In this document: positions 34,103-41,721 of the stretch, piece by piece
How the letters are laid out: every line of letters starts with the position of its first letter
Numbering within the stretch: position 1 is the first letter of the stretch
Assembly (NCBI RefSeq): GCF_004795055.1
Contig: NZ_SSBJ01000023.1
Span: forward strand, 1-64,000
Length of the DNA: 64,000 bases
Reading direction: 5' to 3'
From: Streptomyces sp. A1136
GTDB taxonomy: Bacteria > Actinomycetota > Actinomycetes > Streptomycetales > Streptomycetaceae
Translations under genes and position numbers: made by a program
The notes under the pieces: generated by a model
Told to the model about the DNA's origin: nothing
The model's input: the letters and a program-made list of their open reading frames with translations, nothing else
The model's database searches: none

Positions 34103-35080
34103 GTGACGGCAAGCACTCATGACATCGAAAAGGCAGCCGGTGTGCTGCGCGCTGGCGGCCTGGTGGCCCTCCCGACCGAAACCGTCTACGGCTTGGGCGC
34201 CAACGCCGAGGACCCTGTCGCCGTCGCGCGGATCTTCCAGACCAAGGGACGACCGCCGTCCCACCCGCTGATCGTTCACATCGCCGACGCGGAGCATCTG
34301 GACGACTGGGTCGAGACCGTGCCCGCGGCGGCGCGCCTGCTGGCCGATCATTTCTGGCCCGGGCCGCTGACGCTGGTCCTGCGGCGCGGCCGGCGGGTGC
34401 CGCTGGAGGCGACCGGGGGGCTGGAGACAGTGGCTGTCCGCGTGCCCGACCACCCCGTAGCCCGCGCGCTGCTGACGGCTTTCGGCGGTGGCATCACGGC
34501 CCCGTCCGCCAACCGGTTCGGATCGGTCAGCCCCACCACCGCGGACCACGTCCGTGCGGAGCTGGGTGATGCCGTCGACTTCGTCCTGGACGGCGGCCCC
34601 TGCCAGGTCGGCGTCGAGTCGACCATCGTCGACGTCACGAACGAGACGCCGAGCATCCTGCGGCCCGGCGGTGTGACGCGCGAGGACCTCGAAGCAGTGC
34701 TGGGGTTCCCGCTCGCGGTGCCCTCGACGAGTCGTGTCCGGGTGCCGGGCCAGCACCCCTCGCACTACGCCCCAAGGGCGCGGGTCGTCCTCGTCGAGCC
34801 GGAGAAGGTCGTGACCGAAGCCGAGCTGGCGCAGGAGCTGGGGCACCAGGTGGGCGTCCTTCTTCCACCCTCCTTCGCGGGCGCTACGGTCAAGGCCCAC
34901 GCCCTCGTGGCCCTCCCCGGTTCGATGGACGCCTACGCGCGTGGGCTGTACGGGTTCCTGCGCGAGCTCGACGAGCGGGGGTGCGACCTCATCGTCGCGG
35001 CCTTGCCGGTCGAGGAAGGCCTGGGGCTCGCGATCGCCAACCGGCTCCTTCGGGCTGCCGGGCCCCGGCCCCCAGCGTGA
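34103..35080 (+). CDS. L-threonylcarbamoyladenylate synthase (Sua5/TsaC)
   Basis: A 325-residue two-domain Sua5-type enzyme making threonylcarbamoyl-AMP from Thr, bicarbonate and ATP for the t6A37 modification of ANN-decoding tRNAs. The N-terminal YrdC domain shows G-L-V-A-L-P-T-E-T-V-Y-G-L-G-A-N-A, K-G-R-P-P-S-H-P-L, T-A-P-S-A-N and E-S-T-I-V-D-V; a linker with P-G-Q-H-P-S-H-Y-A-P leads to the C-terminal Sua5 domain. A TAAAAT at 34090-34095, seven bases before the GTG, suggests a leaderless transcript. It converges with the carbonic anhydrase gene 12 bases downstream. Essential elsewhere; a second copy in the genome is possible. Confidence 0.92.
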   Translation: MTASTHDIEKAAGVLRAGGLVALPTETVYGLGANAEDPVAVARIFQTKGRPPSHPLIVHIADAEHLDDWVETVPAAARLLADHFWPGPLTLVLRRGRRVPLEATGGLETVAVRVPDHPVARALLTAFGGGITAPSANRFGSVSPTTADHVRAELGDAVDFVLDGGPCQVGVESTIVDVTNETPSILRPGGVTREDLEAVLGFPLAVPSTSRVRVPGQHPSHYAPRARVVLVEPEKVVTEAELAQELGHQVGVLLPPSFAGATVKAHALVALPGSMDAYARGLYGFLRELDERGCDLIVAALPVEEGLGLAIANRLLRAAGPRPPA

Positions 35081-35092
35081 CGTCCACTTCGA

Positions 35093-35734
35093 TCAGGACG
35101 TGGTGGGCAATGCCGCGTCAAGGCCGCGGGTGGCGACGAGCTTCGCGCTGCCGTCGGCCAGTCGGTAGGACAGCCCCACCACGGCGAGGCGGCCTGCGGC
35201 GACCGCCTCGGCCAGGACGCGGGAGCGCTCCAGCAGCAGGTCCACGGTGTGCTCAATGTGCTCGGCCAGGATCTCCTCGGCGCTCTCGCGTCCGGCGGCG
35301 CGGGCGGCCAGCACGCTCGGGGTAACCCGTTCGACCACGTCACGGACGAAGCCGCCCGGCGTCTGCCCGTTCTCCAGAGCGGAGCAGGCCGCGGCGACAG
35401 CACCGCACGAATCGTGGCCGAGGACGACGACCAGCGGCGCGTGGAGCACACTCACGCCGAACTCGATGGAACCAAGGACTTCCGTGCCGGCGACATGTCC
35501 CGCGGTGCGGACCACGAACAGGTCGCCCAGGCCGCGGTCGAAGATGATCTCAGCGGCCAGCCGGGAGTCGGAGCATCCGAACAGCACCGCGAAGGGCTGC
35601 TGGGACGGTGCGGTCTCCGTGCGGCGGGTGGCGTCCTGGTTCGGGTGCTCGGGGGCGCCGGCGACGAAGCGCTGGTTACCGGCCATGAGCAGGTCGAAGG
35701 CGTCGCGCGGCGTCGGGTTGTGGATCTCCGTCAT
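35093..35734 (-). CDS. Beta-class carbonic anhydrase
   Basis: A 213-residue zinc enzyme interconverting CO2 and bicarbonate. Zinc ligands are Cys54 in F-G-C-S-D-S-R, His107 and Cys110 in L-G-H-D-S-C-G-A, with the Asp56-Arg58 dyad present. The length and the T-A-G-H-V-A-G segment fit the family. It lies tail to tail with the Sua5 gene, which uses bicarbonate; the pairing may be coincidental. Confidence 0.93.
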   Translation of the reverse strand: MTEIHNPTPRDAFDLLMAGNQRFVAGAPEHPNQDATRRTETAPSQQPFAVLFGCSDSRLAAEIIFDRGLGDLFVVRTAGHVAGTEVLGSIEFGVSVLHAPLVVVLGHDSCGAVAAACSALENGQTPGGFVRDVVERVTPSVLAARAAGRESAEEILAEHIEHTVDLLLERSRVLAEAVAAGRLAVVGLSYRLADGSAKLVATRGLDAALPTTS

Positions 35735-36162
35735 GGCGGCAGCCTACGAGGCGGCCCCAGCCGTCGCACCACCTGGTCCCGCCGGGGCGGGCGACGCCTG
35801 GCGAGGTGGGCGGTGCGGACCAGCTTCATCGGGCATGGGCGTCACCGAAACCGAGCCACAATCTGGGCCATTGTCAAGCCCCGCGAATCTGTCCAGCCAC
35901 GAAACGGTAGTTCCCGAGAACTGGACCCCACCGCACGCCACGCGCACAGTTGCCCTCACCCACCCGCCCCGGCCCAGACGGGCCACCGACGCCCAGGACG
36001 GTGTCCAGCAGTCCGACGCTGACGTGACGCCCTCCTTCTGGGCCGCCCTCCTCACAGGCATCGGCGCACCACTCGCCATCGGCGCAGCACTCTTTTGCCG
36101 ATCCCCTGCCTTCACCGGACCGGGGCTGCGCACCCGAACGACGCTGCCGGATCCACCGCAAC
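35735..36162. other. Intergenic, no supportable gene
   Basis: A rightward frame contains one hydrophobic segment (F-W-A-A-L-L-T-G-I-G-A-P-L-A-I-G-A) but lacks a start signal and family features. It marks the left edge of the biosynthetic cluster. Confidence 0.4.
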
Positions 36163-36885
36163 TCAGGCGATCGTTCCGCCGCCGTCGACGTAGACCGTCG
36201 AGCCCGTGGCGTACGGGTTGTCGGCGAGGAAGAGGACGGCCGAGGAGACGTCGGCGGGGTCGCCGACGCGGCGTACGGGCAGCCGGGCGGCGGCGGCCTC
36301 GTACATGGCGTCGCGCGCCTCGGTGTCGAGGCCGTCCCACAGGGGGGTGCGCAGCAAACCGGGCGAGACGGCGTTCACGCGCAGGGGAGCGTACTCCAGG
36401 GCCAGACCGCGCACGAGCGCCTCCATGGCCGCGTTGATGGCGCTCTGCAGCGCGGTGGCTTTGCCCGGGCGCTGCGAGAGGTAGCCTGCGACCAGGGTCA
36501 GAGATCCCGAGGGATCGACGGACACGGAACGGGCGATGCGGTAGGCGCCCCAGAACTTGCTGTCCATGGCGGCGTAGGCGTCGGCCTGGGTGAGGGTGTC
36601 GACGCGGCCCATGGGGGTTTCGGCGGCGGACACGACGACGTGGTCGAAGGTGCCGGCTGCCGCGGCGAACTGCTCGACCTCGGTGTCGGAGCGAATGTCG
36701 AGCGCTTGGGCGCTGGACTTGCCGGCGAGCGGGGCCAGTTCGGCGAGCGCTGCCTTGAGCTTGTGCGGAGAGCGGGAGGCGATGATGGTCTCGGCGCCGC
36801 GGGCGGCGAATGCGCGGGCGGTGGCGAGGCCCACACCGGAGGTGCCGCCGACGATGAGGGCGCGCTGCCCCTCGTAGGTGTTCAT
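36163..36885 (-). CDS. Atypical short-chain dehydrogenase/reductase
   Basis: A 240-residue SDR. The NAD(P) loop is V-G-G-T-S-G-V-G-L-A near residues 12-21; a basic S-R-S-P-H-K follows strand 2, suggesting NADP. The C-terminal S-P-G-L-L-R-T-P-L-W-D and V-D-G-G-G are typical. The catalytic Y-x-x-x-K is not found: the aligned segment reads A-L-Q-S-A-I-N-A-A-M, placing Gln and Asn there. A subfamily of this kind exists and its chemistry is unclear. It is the last gene of the leftward SDR/tautomerase/exporter group, 46 bases after the tautomerase, and probably tailors the polyketide. Confidence 0.8.
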   Translation of the reverse strand: MNTYEGQRALIVGGTSGVGLATARAFAARGAETIIASRSPHKLKAALAELAPLAGKSSAQALDIRSDTEVEQFAAAAGTFDHVVVSAAETPMGRVDTLTQADAYAAMDSKFWGAYRIARSVSVDPSGSLTLVAGYLSQRPGKATALQSAINAAMEALVRGLALEYAPLRVNAVSPGLLRTPLWDGLDTEARDAMYEAAAARLPVRRVGDPADVSSAVLFLADNPYATGSTVYVDGGGTIA

Positions 36886-36931
36886 GAGTGATCTGTCTCC
36901 AGTTGTGGTGGGAGGGCAGGGGCTTCGGGCG

Positions 36932-37324
36932 TCATGCCGCGGTCGCGGTTCCGGGTAGTTCCCCGGACCGGGTCCGGGCGTAGGAGGCCCGGTCCAGTTC
37001 GGTGATCTGTACGGAGATGTCGCAGGAGGTTTCGCGCAGGGTCCGCGCGAAGGCCCGGGTGAGGACGGCGAGGGCGGTCTCGGCGATGGCAGCCCTCGTC
37101 TGAGGGGACTTGCCGGCGAACGTGCGTACGTCGAGATTGACGAAGGACTGTTCGCGGCTGCCGTCGCCGATGGCGTAGGAGTCCATGCGCACCGCGCGGC
37201 TCTTGAAGTCCTGGAGGCGGAAGCCGCCGGCGACGGCGAGCGCGGTGTGGATCTCGGCGAAGACGACGGCTGCGTCGAACGGGTCGCGGGCGTTGGACGA
37301 GTACTCGAGGGCGAGGTGCGGCAT
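36932..37324 (-). CDS. 5-carboxymethyl-2-hydroxymuconate isomerase-like tautomerase
   Basis: A 130-residue protein beginning M-P-H-L-A-L-E-Y-S-S-N, where Pro2 becomes the catalytic N-terminal base of the tautomerase superfamily once Met is removed. F-A-G-K-S-P-Q-T-R and V-Q-I-T-E-L-D-R-A-S-Y match the CHMI (HpaF) family, which acts in homoprotocatechuate degradation. None of the other ring-cleavage genes is present, so here it more likely isomerises a keto-enol or dienone intermediate of the cluster product. It lies 28 bases downstream of the exporter gene. Confidence 0.8.
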   Translation of the reverse strand: MPHLALEYSSNARDPFDAAVVFAEIHTALAVAGGFRLQDFKSRAVRMDSYAIGDGSREQSFVNLDVRTFAGKSPQTRAAIAETALAVLTRAFARTLRETSCDISVQITELDRASYARTRSGELPGTATAA

Positions 37325-37352
37325 TGGCGTGCCTTTCGGGAGGTGAGGGCCG

Positions 37353-38780
37353 TCAGCGGGCGATGGAAGCCGCCGGGGCGGGGGCGGCCGGCACGGGGGC
37401 AGCGGCCTTGCGGATACCGGTTGCGCTCAGCACGGCGGCGACGGCCAGGGCGACGACGGCTGAGGCCAGGGCGGCCCGCAGACCGGAGAGGAAGTGGCCG
37501 GAAGCGGCCTGCCCGACGAGCAGTCCCATGGCGGCGACTCCGATGAGGCCGCCGAGCTGGCGGGAGGCGTTGAGGACGCCGGAGGCGATCCCGCCGTTGG
37601 CCGGGTCGACCGCGCCGAGCATCGCGTTGGTCATGGCGGGGACGACCAGGCCGATACCGAAGCCAGCGACCAGGAACTGTACGACCAGGGCCGGGTAGGA
37701 GCCGGAGCCCACTGCGGGCAGGACGGCCAGGTAGCCGAGCGCGGCAAGGGTGTTGCCGGCGAGCAGGACGCGCCGGGCGCCGTGGCGCTTGACCAGCGGG
37801 CCGCAGGCCAAGTTGGCGGCCATGATGGCGGCGGTCATGGGAAGGAAGGCGAGGCCGGCGGTGATCGGCGAGTATTCCCACACCTGCTGGAAGAAGAGGC
37901 TGAAGACGAAGATGAGGCCGTAGAAGGCGAAGTTGAGCAGGACGCCGATGAGTGAGGTGGCACTGAACGCGTGGCGTCCGAACAGGTGGAGCGGCAGCAT
38001 CGGGTCGGCGCTGCGGTGTTCGACGGTGAGGAAGGCGATCAGCGCGGCGGCGAAGACCGCCAGGCAGGTGACGACCAGGGCGGACCCCCACCCTTGGGCG
38101 TTGGCCTCGATGATGGCGGTGGTCAGGCTGCCGAGGCCGATGACGGCGAGCAGCTGGCCGGGCAGGTCGAGGGAGCGTCGGCGGGAGCGGTCACGGGCCG
38201 GAGCGGGCTGTGCGTACAGCTGGGTGAGCAGGATGCCGACAGCGGCGATGGGGAGGTTGACGTAGAAGATGGAGCGCCAGCCGAGCCAGTCCACCAGCAG
38301 TCCGCCGACGACCGGGCCGAGGGCGAGCGCGAGGCCGCCGGCGGCGGCCCAGAGGCTTACGGCGCGGGTGCGGCGGGCGGGGTCGGGGAAGTTGGTGTTC
38401 ACGAGGGACAGCGAGGAGGGCACGATCATGGCCGCCCCGATGCCCTGGAGGACGCGCGCCGCGATGAGGGTGATCAGGGACGGGGCGGCGCCGCAGGCCA
38501 GTGAGGTGAGGGCGAAGATGGCGAAGCCGAGGATGAAGATGCGCTTGGGGTCGAAGCGGTCGCCCAGGGCTCCGGCGGTGAGCAGGAAGGCGGCGAAGGT
38601 GAGGGTGTAGCCGTTGATCACCCACTCCAGGCCGGAGAGGCTGCCGCCGAATTCTCCGGCGAGGGCCTTGGTGGCGACGTTGACGACGCTGACGTCGAGA
38701 ATGACGACCACGAAGCCCAGGCAGGCGGCGAAGAGGGTCGGGCCCGGCCGGGCCGCGGCGGAGGGGTCATGGCGACTCAT
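37353..38780 (-). CDS. MFS drug:H+ antiporter (DHA2, EmrB/QacA type)
   Basis: A 475-residue, 14-helix transporter. Recognisable motifs: V-V-I-L-D-V-S-V-V-N-V-A in helix 1, W-V-I-N-G-Y-T-L in helix 2, G-A-L-G-D-R-F-D-P-K-R between helices 2 and 3 (motif A), R-V-L-Q-G-I-G-A-A-M-I-V-P (motif B) and L-A-L-G-P-V-V-G-G-L-L (motif C). It most likely exports the product of the cluster or gives self-resistance. It is divergent from the ArsR-type regulator at 39057, which probably controls it. Confidence 0.92.
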   Translation of the reverse strand: MSRHDPSAAARPGPTLFAACLGFVVVILDVSVVNVATKALAGEFGGSLSGLEWVINGYTLTFAAFLLTAGALGDRFDPKRIFILGFAIFALTSLACGAAPSLITLIAARVLQGIGAAMIVPSSLSLVNTNFPDPARRTRAVSLWAAAGGLALALGPVVGGLLVDWLGWRSIFYVNLPIAAVGILLTQLYAQPAPARDRSRRRSLDLPGQLLAVIGLGSLTTAIIEANAQGWGSALVVTCLAVFAAALIAFLTVEHRSADPMLPLHLFGRHAFSATSLIGVLLNFAFYGLIFVFSLFFQQVWEYSPITAGLAFLPMTAAIMAANLACGPLVKRHGARRVLLAGNTLAALGYLAVLPAVGSGSYPALVVQFLVAGFGIGLVVPAMTNAMLGAVDPANGGIASGVLNASRQLGGLIGVAAMGLLVGQAASGHFLSGLRAALASAVVALAVAAVLSATGIRKAAAPVPAAPAPAASIAR

Positions 38781-38954
38781 GTGCTCTGCCTTTCATTGAA
38801 TGGGGGCGGGGACGGGGCTGGGTACGGGTCCGGGCGGCGGCGTACCGTGCCGGCCAGGCCGTTCCCAACGCCGGGTGTAACTGCAGTGCGGCCGGGGGCC
38901 GCAGCAGATGGGGCCCTGGCAGGCATCACGGGATCGTGCCTGCACACATAGACT

Positions 38955-39005
38955 GTTCGCTGAAGAACGAACACCAGAGAGTGTACGCATGGCAACGAAC
39001 ACTCT
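38955..39005. promoter_or_regulatory. Candidate operators between exporter and ArsR genes
   Basis: Two dyads lie in the 276-base divergent region: GTTCG-N8-CGAAC at 38955-38972 and AGAGTGT-N14-ACACTCT at 38978-39005. They share CGAACAC elements and are AT-richer than the surroundings. They are plausible sites for the ArsR-type protein. Confidence 0.45.
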
Positions 39006-39056
39006 GCAATCGGTGCCCGGTGTGATCCGGACACCCCGACGGGACGGAGAGCCGCC

Positions 39057-39440
39057 ATGGCGGCAGCACACGCGCAGTCCGCGCCAGAGAGCCGGCACCC
39101 GGCCGCGGCACACGACGCGGCGGCAACGAGCCACCGCGTGCCGCCGGTCCACACCGACCCTCGCGAGGTGCCCCTGGAGGCTGCCCTCCTCGCGCTGGCC
39201 GACCCGGTCCGCCGCACACTCGTAAGGGAACTGGCCGGGGCCGGTGACTGGCAGCGTTCGTGCGGGAGTTTCGACGTGCCGGTAACCAAGGCGACCCTCA
39301 GCCGGCACTTCGCGGTCCTGCGGGACGCCGGGCTGCTGGAGCAGCGTGACGCCGGGGCCAAGAGACTCAACCGGCTGCGGCGGCCCGAGTTCGACGAGCG
39401 CTTTCCCGGGCTGCTCGAACTGGTACTGGGAACGGATTAG
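39057..39440 (+). CDS. ArsR-type winged-helix regulator
   Basis: A 127-residue regulator with a disordered N-terminal 40 residues, then L-L-A-L-A-D-P-V-R-R-T-L-V-R-E-L and the recognition helix region T-K-A-T-L-S-R-H-F-A-V-L-R-D-A-G-L-L. No cysteine metal site is seen, so it probably senses an organic ligand. It is divergent from the exporter and its last 74 bases overlap the end of the convergent acyltransferase gene. Confidence 0.8.
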   Translation: MAAAHAQSAPESRHPAAAHDAAATSHRVPPVHTDPREVPLEAALLALADPVRRTLVRELAGAGDWQRSCGSFDVPVTKATLSRHFAVLRDAGLLEQRDAGAKRLNRLRRPEFDERFPGLLELVLGTD

Positions 39441-40797
39441 GGTCCTCGGTGGGCCGCAGCACACGGTCGTACAGCGCTGCGGCCACTGCCGACGCCACGG
39501 CGGGGTCCGTGGCCGGAACGCCGTAGGCCACGGAGAGCGACATCGACCCGGCGAAGGTCGCGACGTGCAGGACCAGGCCGTAGTTGGCTCCCGTACGGTT
39601 GACGACCGTACGGAATTCGGTGACCCGCGCCGCGTGCGTACCCAACGCCGGGTCGACCACCCCCACGTTCGTGATGCAGACCCCCGGGGCATCGGTTCCG
39701 GCGGCCGCCACCTCCACGGCCCGGCGGATCGCCGAGTGGTCCCGCCGAGGCGGCCGCCAACGCGCGTCCGCGTCCCGCAGCGCGGCGCCGTAGCGGCGCG
39801 CGGCCGTGGCCGGGCCGTTGGTGTCCAGTGCCACGGGTACGCCGACCACGTTGATGAAGCAACCGACGTCCGGGAGGGCGGCCGGCCCCGGGTACCGCCC
39901 GCGCAGGGAGACCGCGGTCAGGAGCCGGACCTCCGGTCGGCCCGCGACCTCGGCATAGGCCCTGGCGAAGGCAGCGCCGAGGAACTGGTTGACCGTCACC
40001 TCGTGCGCGCGGCACCACGACCTCAGCGCCGCACTCTGCTCCGGGCAGAGCGCGAGGGGTACGAAGTCGGCCGTGCGCTCGGCCCAGGGAGCGACGGATG
40101 CGAACGGAAGGGCCGGCAGCGGCCGGATCTCCTCGGGCACCGGAGATCCGGTGGCGGCACCGGGCGCACGGTAGTCCAACCCGTCGGCGTTCGGCGGGAC
40201 ACGGCGTACGTCCTCGTACGGCCGGGGATGCGCTGACACCCCCGCCGGAGTCCTGGGCGCCGGCCCGTCCAGCTGATCAAGGAGCGCGCGCAGTAGGGCC
40301 CCCGTGGAGTGTCCGTCCGAGATCGCGTGGTTGCGGGTGAAGTAGAGGTGGGTCCGGCCCGGTGCGCCCTGCCCCTCCGTGGCGCCGGAGCTCGGCTCGC
40401 TGACAGCGCGCAACCGCCACAGAGGACCGCCTGTGGGCAGGATGTCGTTCAACTCCTGTCGAAAGACGTCGTCCGGCGTGTGCGACGGGCCGAGCAGGCC
40501 GTACCCCAACTGGGCTGGCTGCAGGTTCGGTTCCTCACGGAACCACAGCCCGTCCCGGCGCTCCTCGATCCGCAGCCGCAGGACCGGGACGTCCTGCACC
40601 CACCGGCTCACCGCCCGCTCCAGCGCGCCGGCGGGCAGGTCGCCACGGAGCGAGAGCAGGGTCGTGACCTGTGAGGTGCCGCGCATCAGGGCGTGGGTGT
40701 ACGCGAACGACGCCTCGATGTCACTGAGCCTGCGGGGCAGACCCGCGGCGCTCACCGACCCCACTCCTGCCCCCGGGCTACGCCCGGCCGCGTCCAC
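39367..40797 (-). CDS. Condensation-type acyltransferase (PapA5-like)
   Basis: A 476-residue protein of the chloramphenicol-acetyltransferase-like/condensation superfamily. The catalytic H-x-x-x-D motif is R-N-H-A-I-S-D-G-H-S (His157, Asp161). The N-terminal half has L-S-D-I-E-A-S-F-A-Y and the C-terminal half has F-L-G-A-A-F-A-R-A-Y-A and I-T-N-V-G-V-V-D, as in PapA5 and alcohol acyltransferases. Such enzymes move an acyl chain from ACP or CoA to an alcohol or amine, so this is the best candidate for releasing the PKS product. It is last in the seven-gene operon; its start overlaps the FAH gene by 46 bases. Confidence 0.75.
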   Translation of the reverse strand: MDAAGRSPGAGVGSVSAAGLPRRLSDIEASFAYTHALMRGTSQVTTLLSLRGDLPAGALERAVSRWVQDVPVLRLRIEERRDGLWFREEPNLQPAQLGYGLLGPSHTPDDVFRQELNDILPTGGPLWRLRAVSEPSSGATEGQGAPGRTHLYFTRNHAISDGHSTGALLRALLDQLDGPAPRTPAGVSAHPRPYEDVRRVPPNADGLDYRAPGAATGSPVPEEIRPLPALPFASVAPWAERTADFVPLALCPEQSAALRSWCRAHEVTVNQFLGAAFARAYAEVAGRPEVRLLTAVSLRGRYPGPAALPDVGCFINVVGVPVALDTNGPATAARRYGAALRDADARWRPPRRDHSAIRRAVEVAAAGTDAPGVCITNVGVVDPALGTHAARVTEFRTVVNRTGANYGLVLHVATFAGSMSLSVAYGVPATDPAVASAVAAALYDRVLRPTEDPNPFPVPVRAARESARRTRAAAAG

Positions 40798-41663
40798 GCC
40801 AGGGAGTGGGACATCCGGACGCCGTGGCTGCTCACGTCGATGGTGACGCGGTCGCCGTCGGCGGCCCGGAAGCCGCCGTGGAAGCTGCTCCGGTCGGCGC
40901 CGATGTAGACGTAGTGCACGCGGCCGGGCCGGTGCAGGGCCCGGTGGGCGAAGAGACGATCCATGATCGCGGCCACGTCATAGTGGATGGCGTCGGTTCC
41001 GGTGGTGAAGGCACCCTTCCATGCCGTGGCGCCGTTGCGCTCGATGACGACCTCGCCGGCCGCCGTGCGCGGCGGGGCCCCCAGGTGCATCCAGGGGGCA
41101 ATGCCCGCGTCGCACAGCTTGGCGTAGGAGAGGTGGCCGGCGTGCTGCTTGAACCGGCCAATGTCCGTGAGGTCGTTGCCGAAGGTGTATCCGGCGTAAC
41201 GTGGCGCGCCGTCCTCGTCGCCGACGTACACCAGAACGACCTCCGCCTCTTCACACACGGCAACCGCGTCCGCGGGGACGGAGAGGGGCTCGCCCGGCAC
41301 CTTCAGGGCGTCACCGAGACCCTTGACGAACCAGTTGGGCTGGTCCTGCGCCGAGACGTCGATCTTGACGTTGTGGGTCATCATGAAGCCGCTGACCAAG
41401 GCATCGCCGACGTGTTCGGGCAGCAGGGGTGGCCGCATGCGCACCTGGTGACGCGCGTCGGCCGGAACTTCGACCACGGGTCGCTCCGCCAGCAGGGCGG
41501 TGAGGGCCGCGGCGCGGTCGTCCTCGTCGCGGGTCCGGGTGAAGAGGGCGGCGGGGCAATCGTCCTCGCGCAGGCGGTTCAGGCGCAGCGGCGCGTCGTC
41601 GGAGGGGACGCCCAGTCCGATGTGGCGGGCGTTGTCAAAGGTGCATTCGAAGAGCACTGTCAC
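40752..41663 (-). CDS. Fumarylacetoacetate hydrolase (FAH)-family enzyme
   Basis: The GTG at 41663 with GGAG 9 bases upstream gives 303 residues. The FAH-like C-terminal region shows L-V-Y-V-G-D-E-D-G-A-P-R-Y-A-G-Y-T-F-G-N-D-L-T-D-I and acidic residues fitting the metal site; the end has G-D-R-V-T-I-D-V, the family's characteristic turn. Family members hydrolyse, hydrate or decarboxylate beta-diketone-like acids. In this context it probably handles a polyketide diketone or enol acid. It is coupled to the acyltransferase gene and 58 bases after the ThDP enzyme gene. Confidence 0.7.
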   Translation of the reverse strand: MTVLFECTFDNARHIGLGVPSDDAPLRLNRLREDDCPAALFTRTRDEDDRAAALTALLAERPVVEVPADARHQVRMRPPLLPEHVGDALVSGFMMTHNVKIDVSAQDQPNWFVKGLGDALKVPGEPLSVPADAVAVCEEAEVVLVYVGDEDGAPRYAGYTFGNDLTDIGRFKQHAGHLSYAKLCDAGIAPWMHLGAPPRTAAGEVVIERNGATAWKGAFTTGTDAIHYDVAAIMDRLFAHRALHRPGRVHYVYIGADRSSFHGGFRAADGDRVTIDVSSHGVRMSHSLAWTRPGVARGQEWGR

Positions 41664-41721
41664 GGTGGGATCTCCTGTCGGAAGGCGGATGGAAGGGGCG
41701 TGAGGGGGTCGATGCCGGGGA

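Noticed and set aside
36885..38091. Apparent fusion of the SDR with upstream sequence in one 642-codon frame
   Set aside because: The extra N-terminal part is the shadow of the exporter and tautomerase genes; the real SDR starts at 36885.
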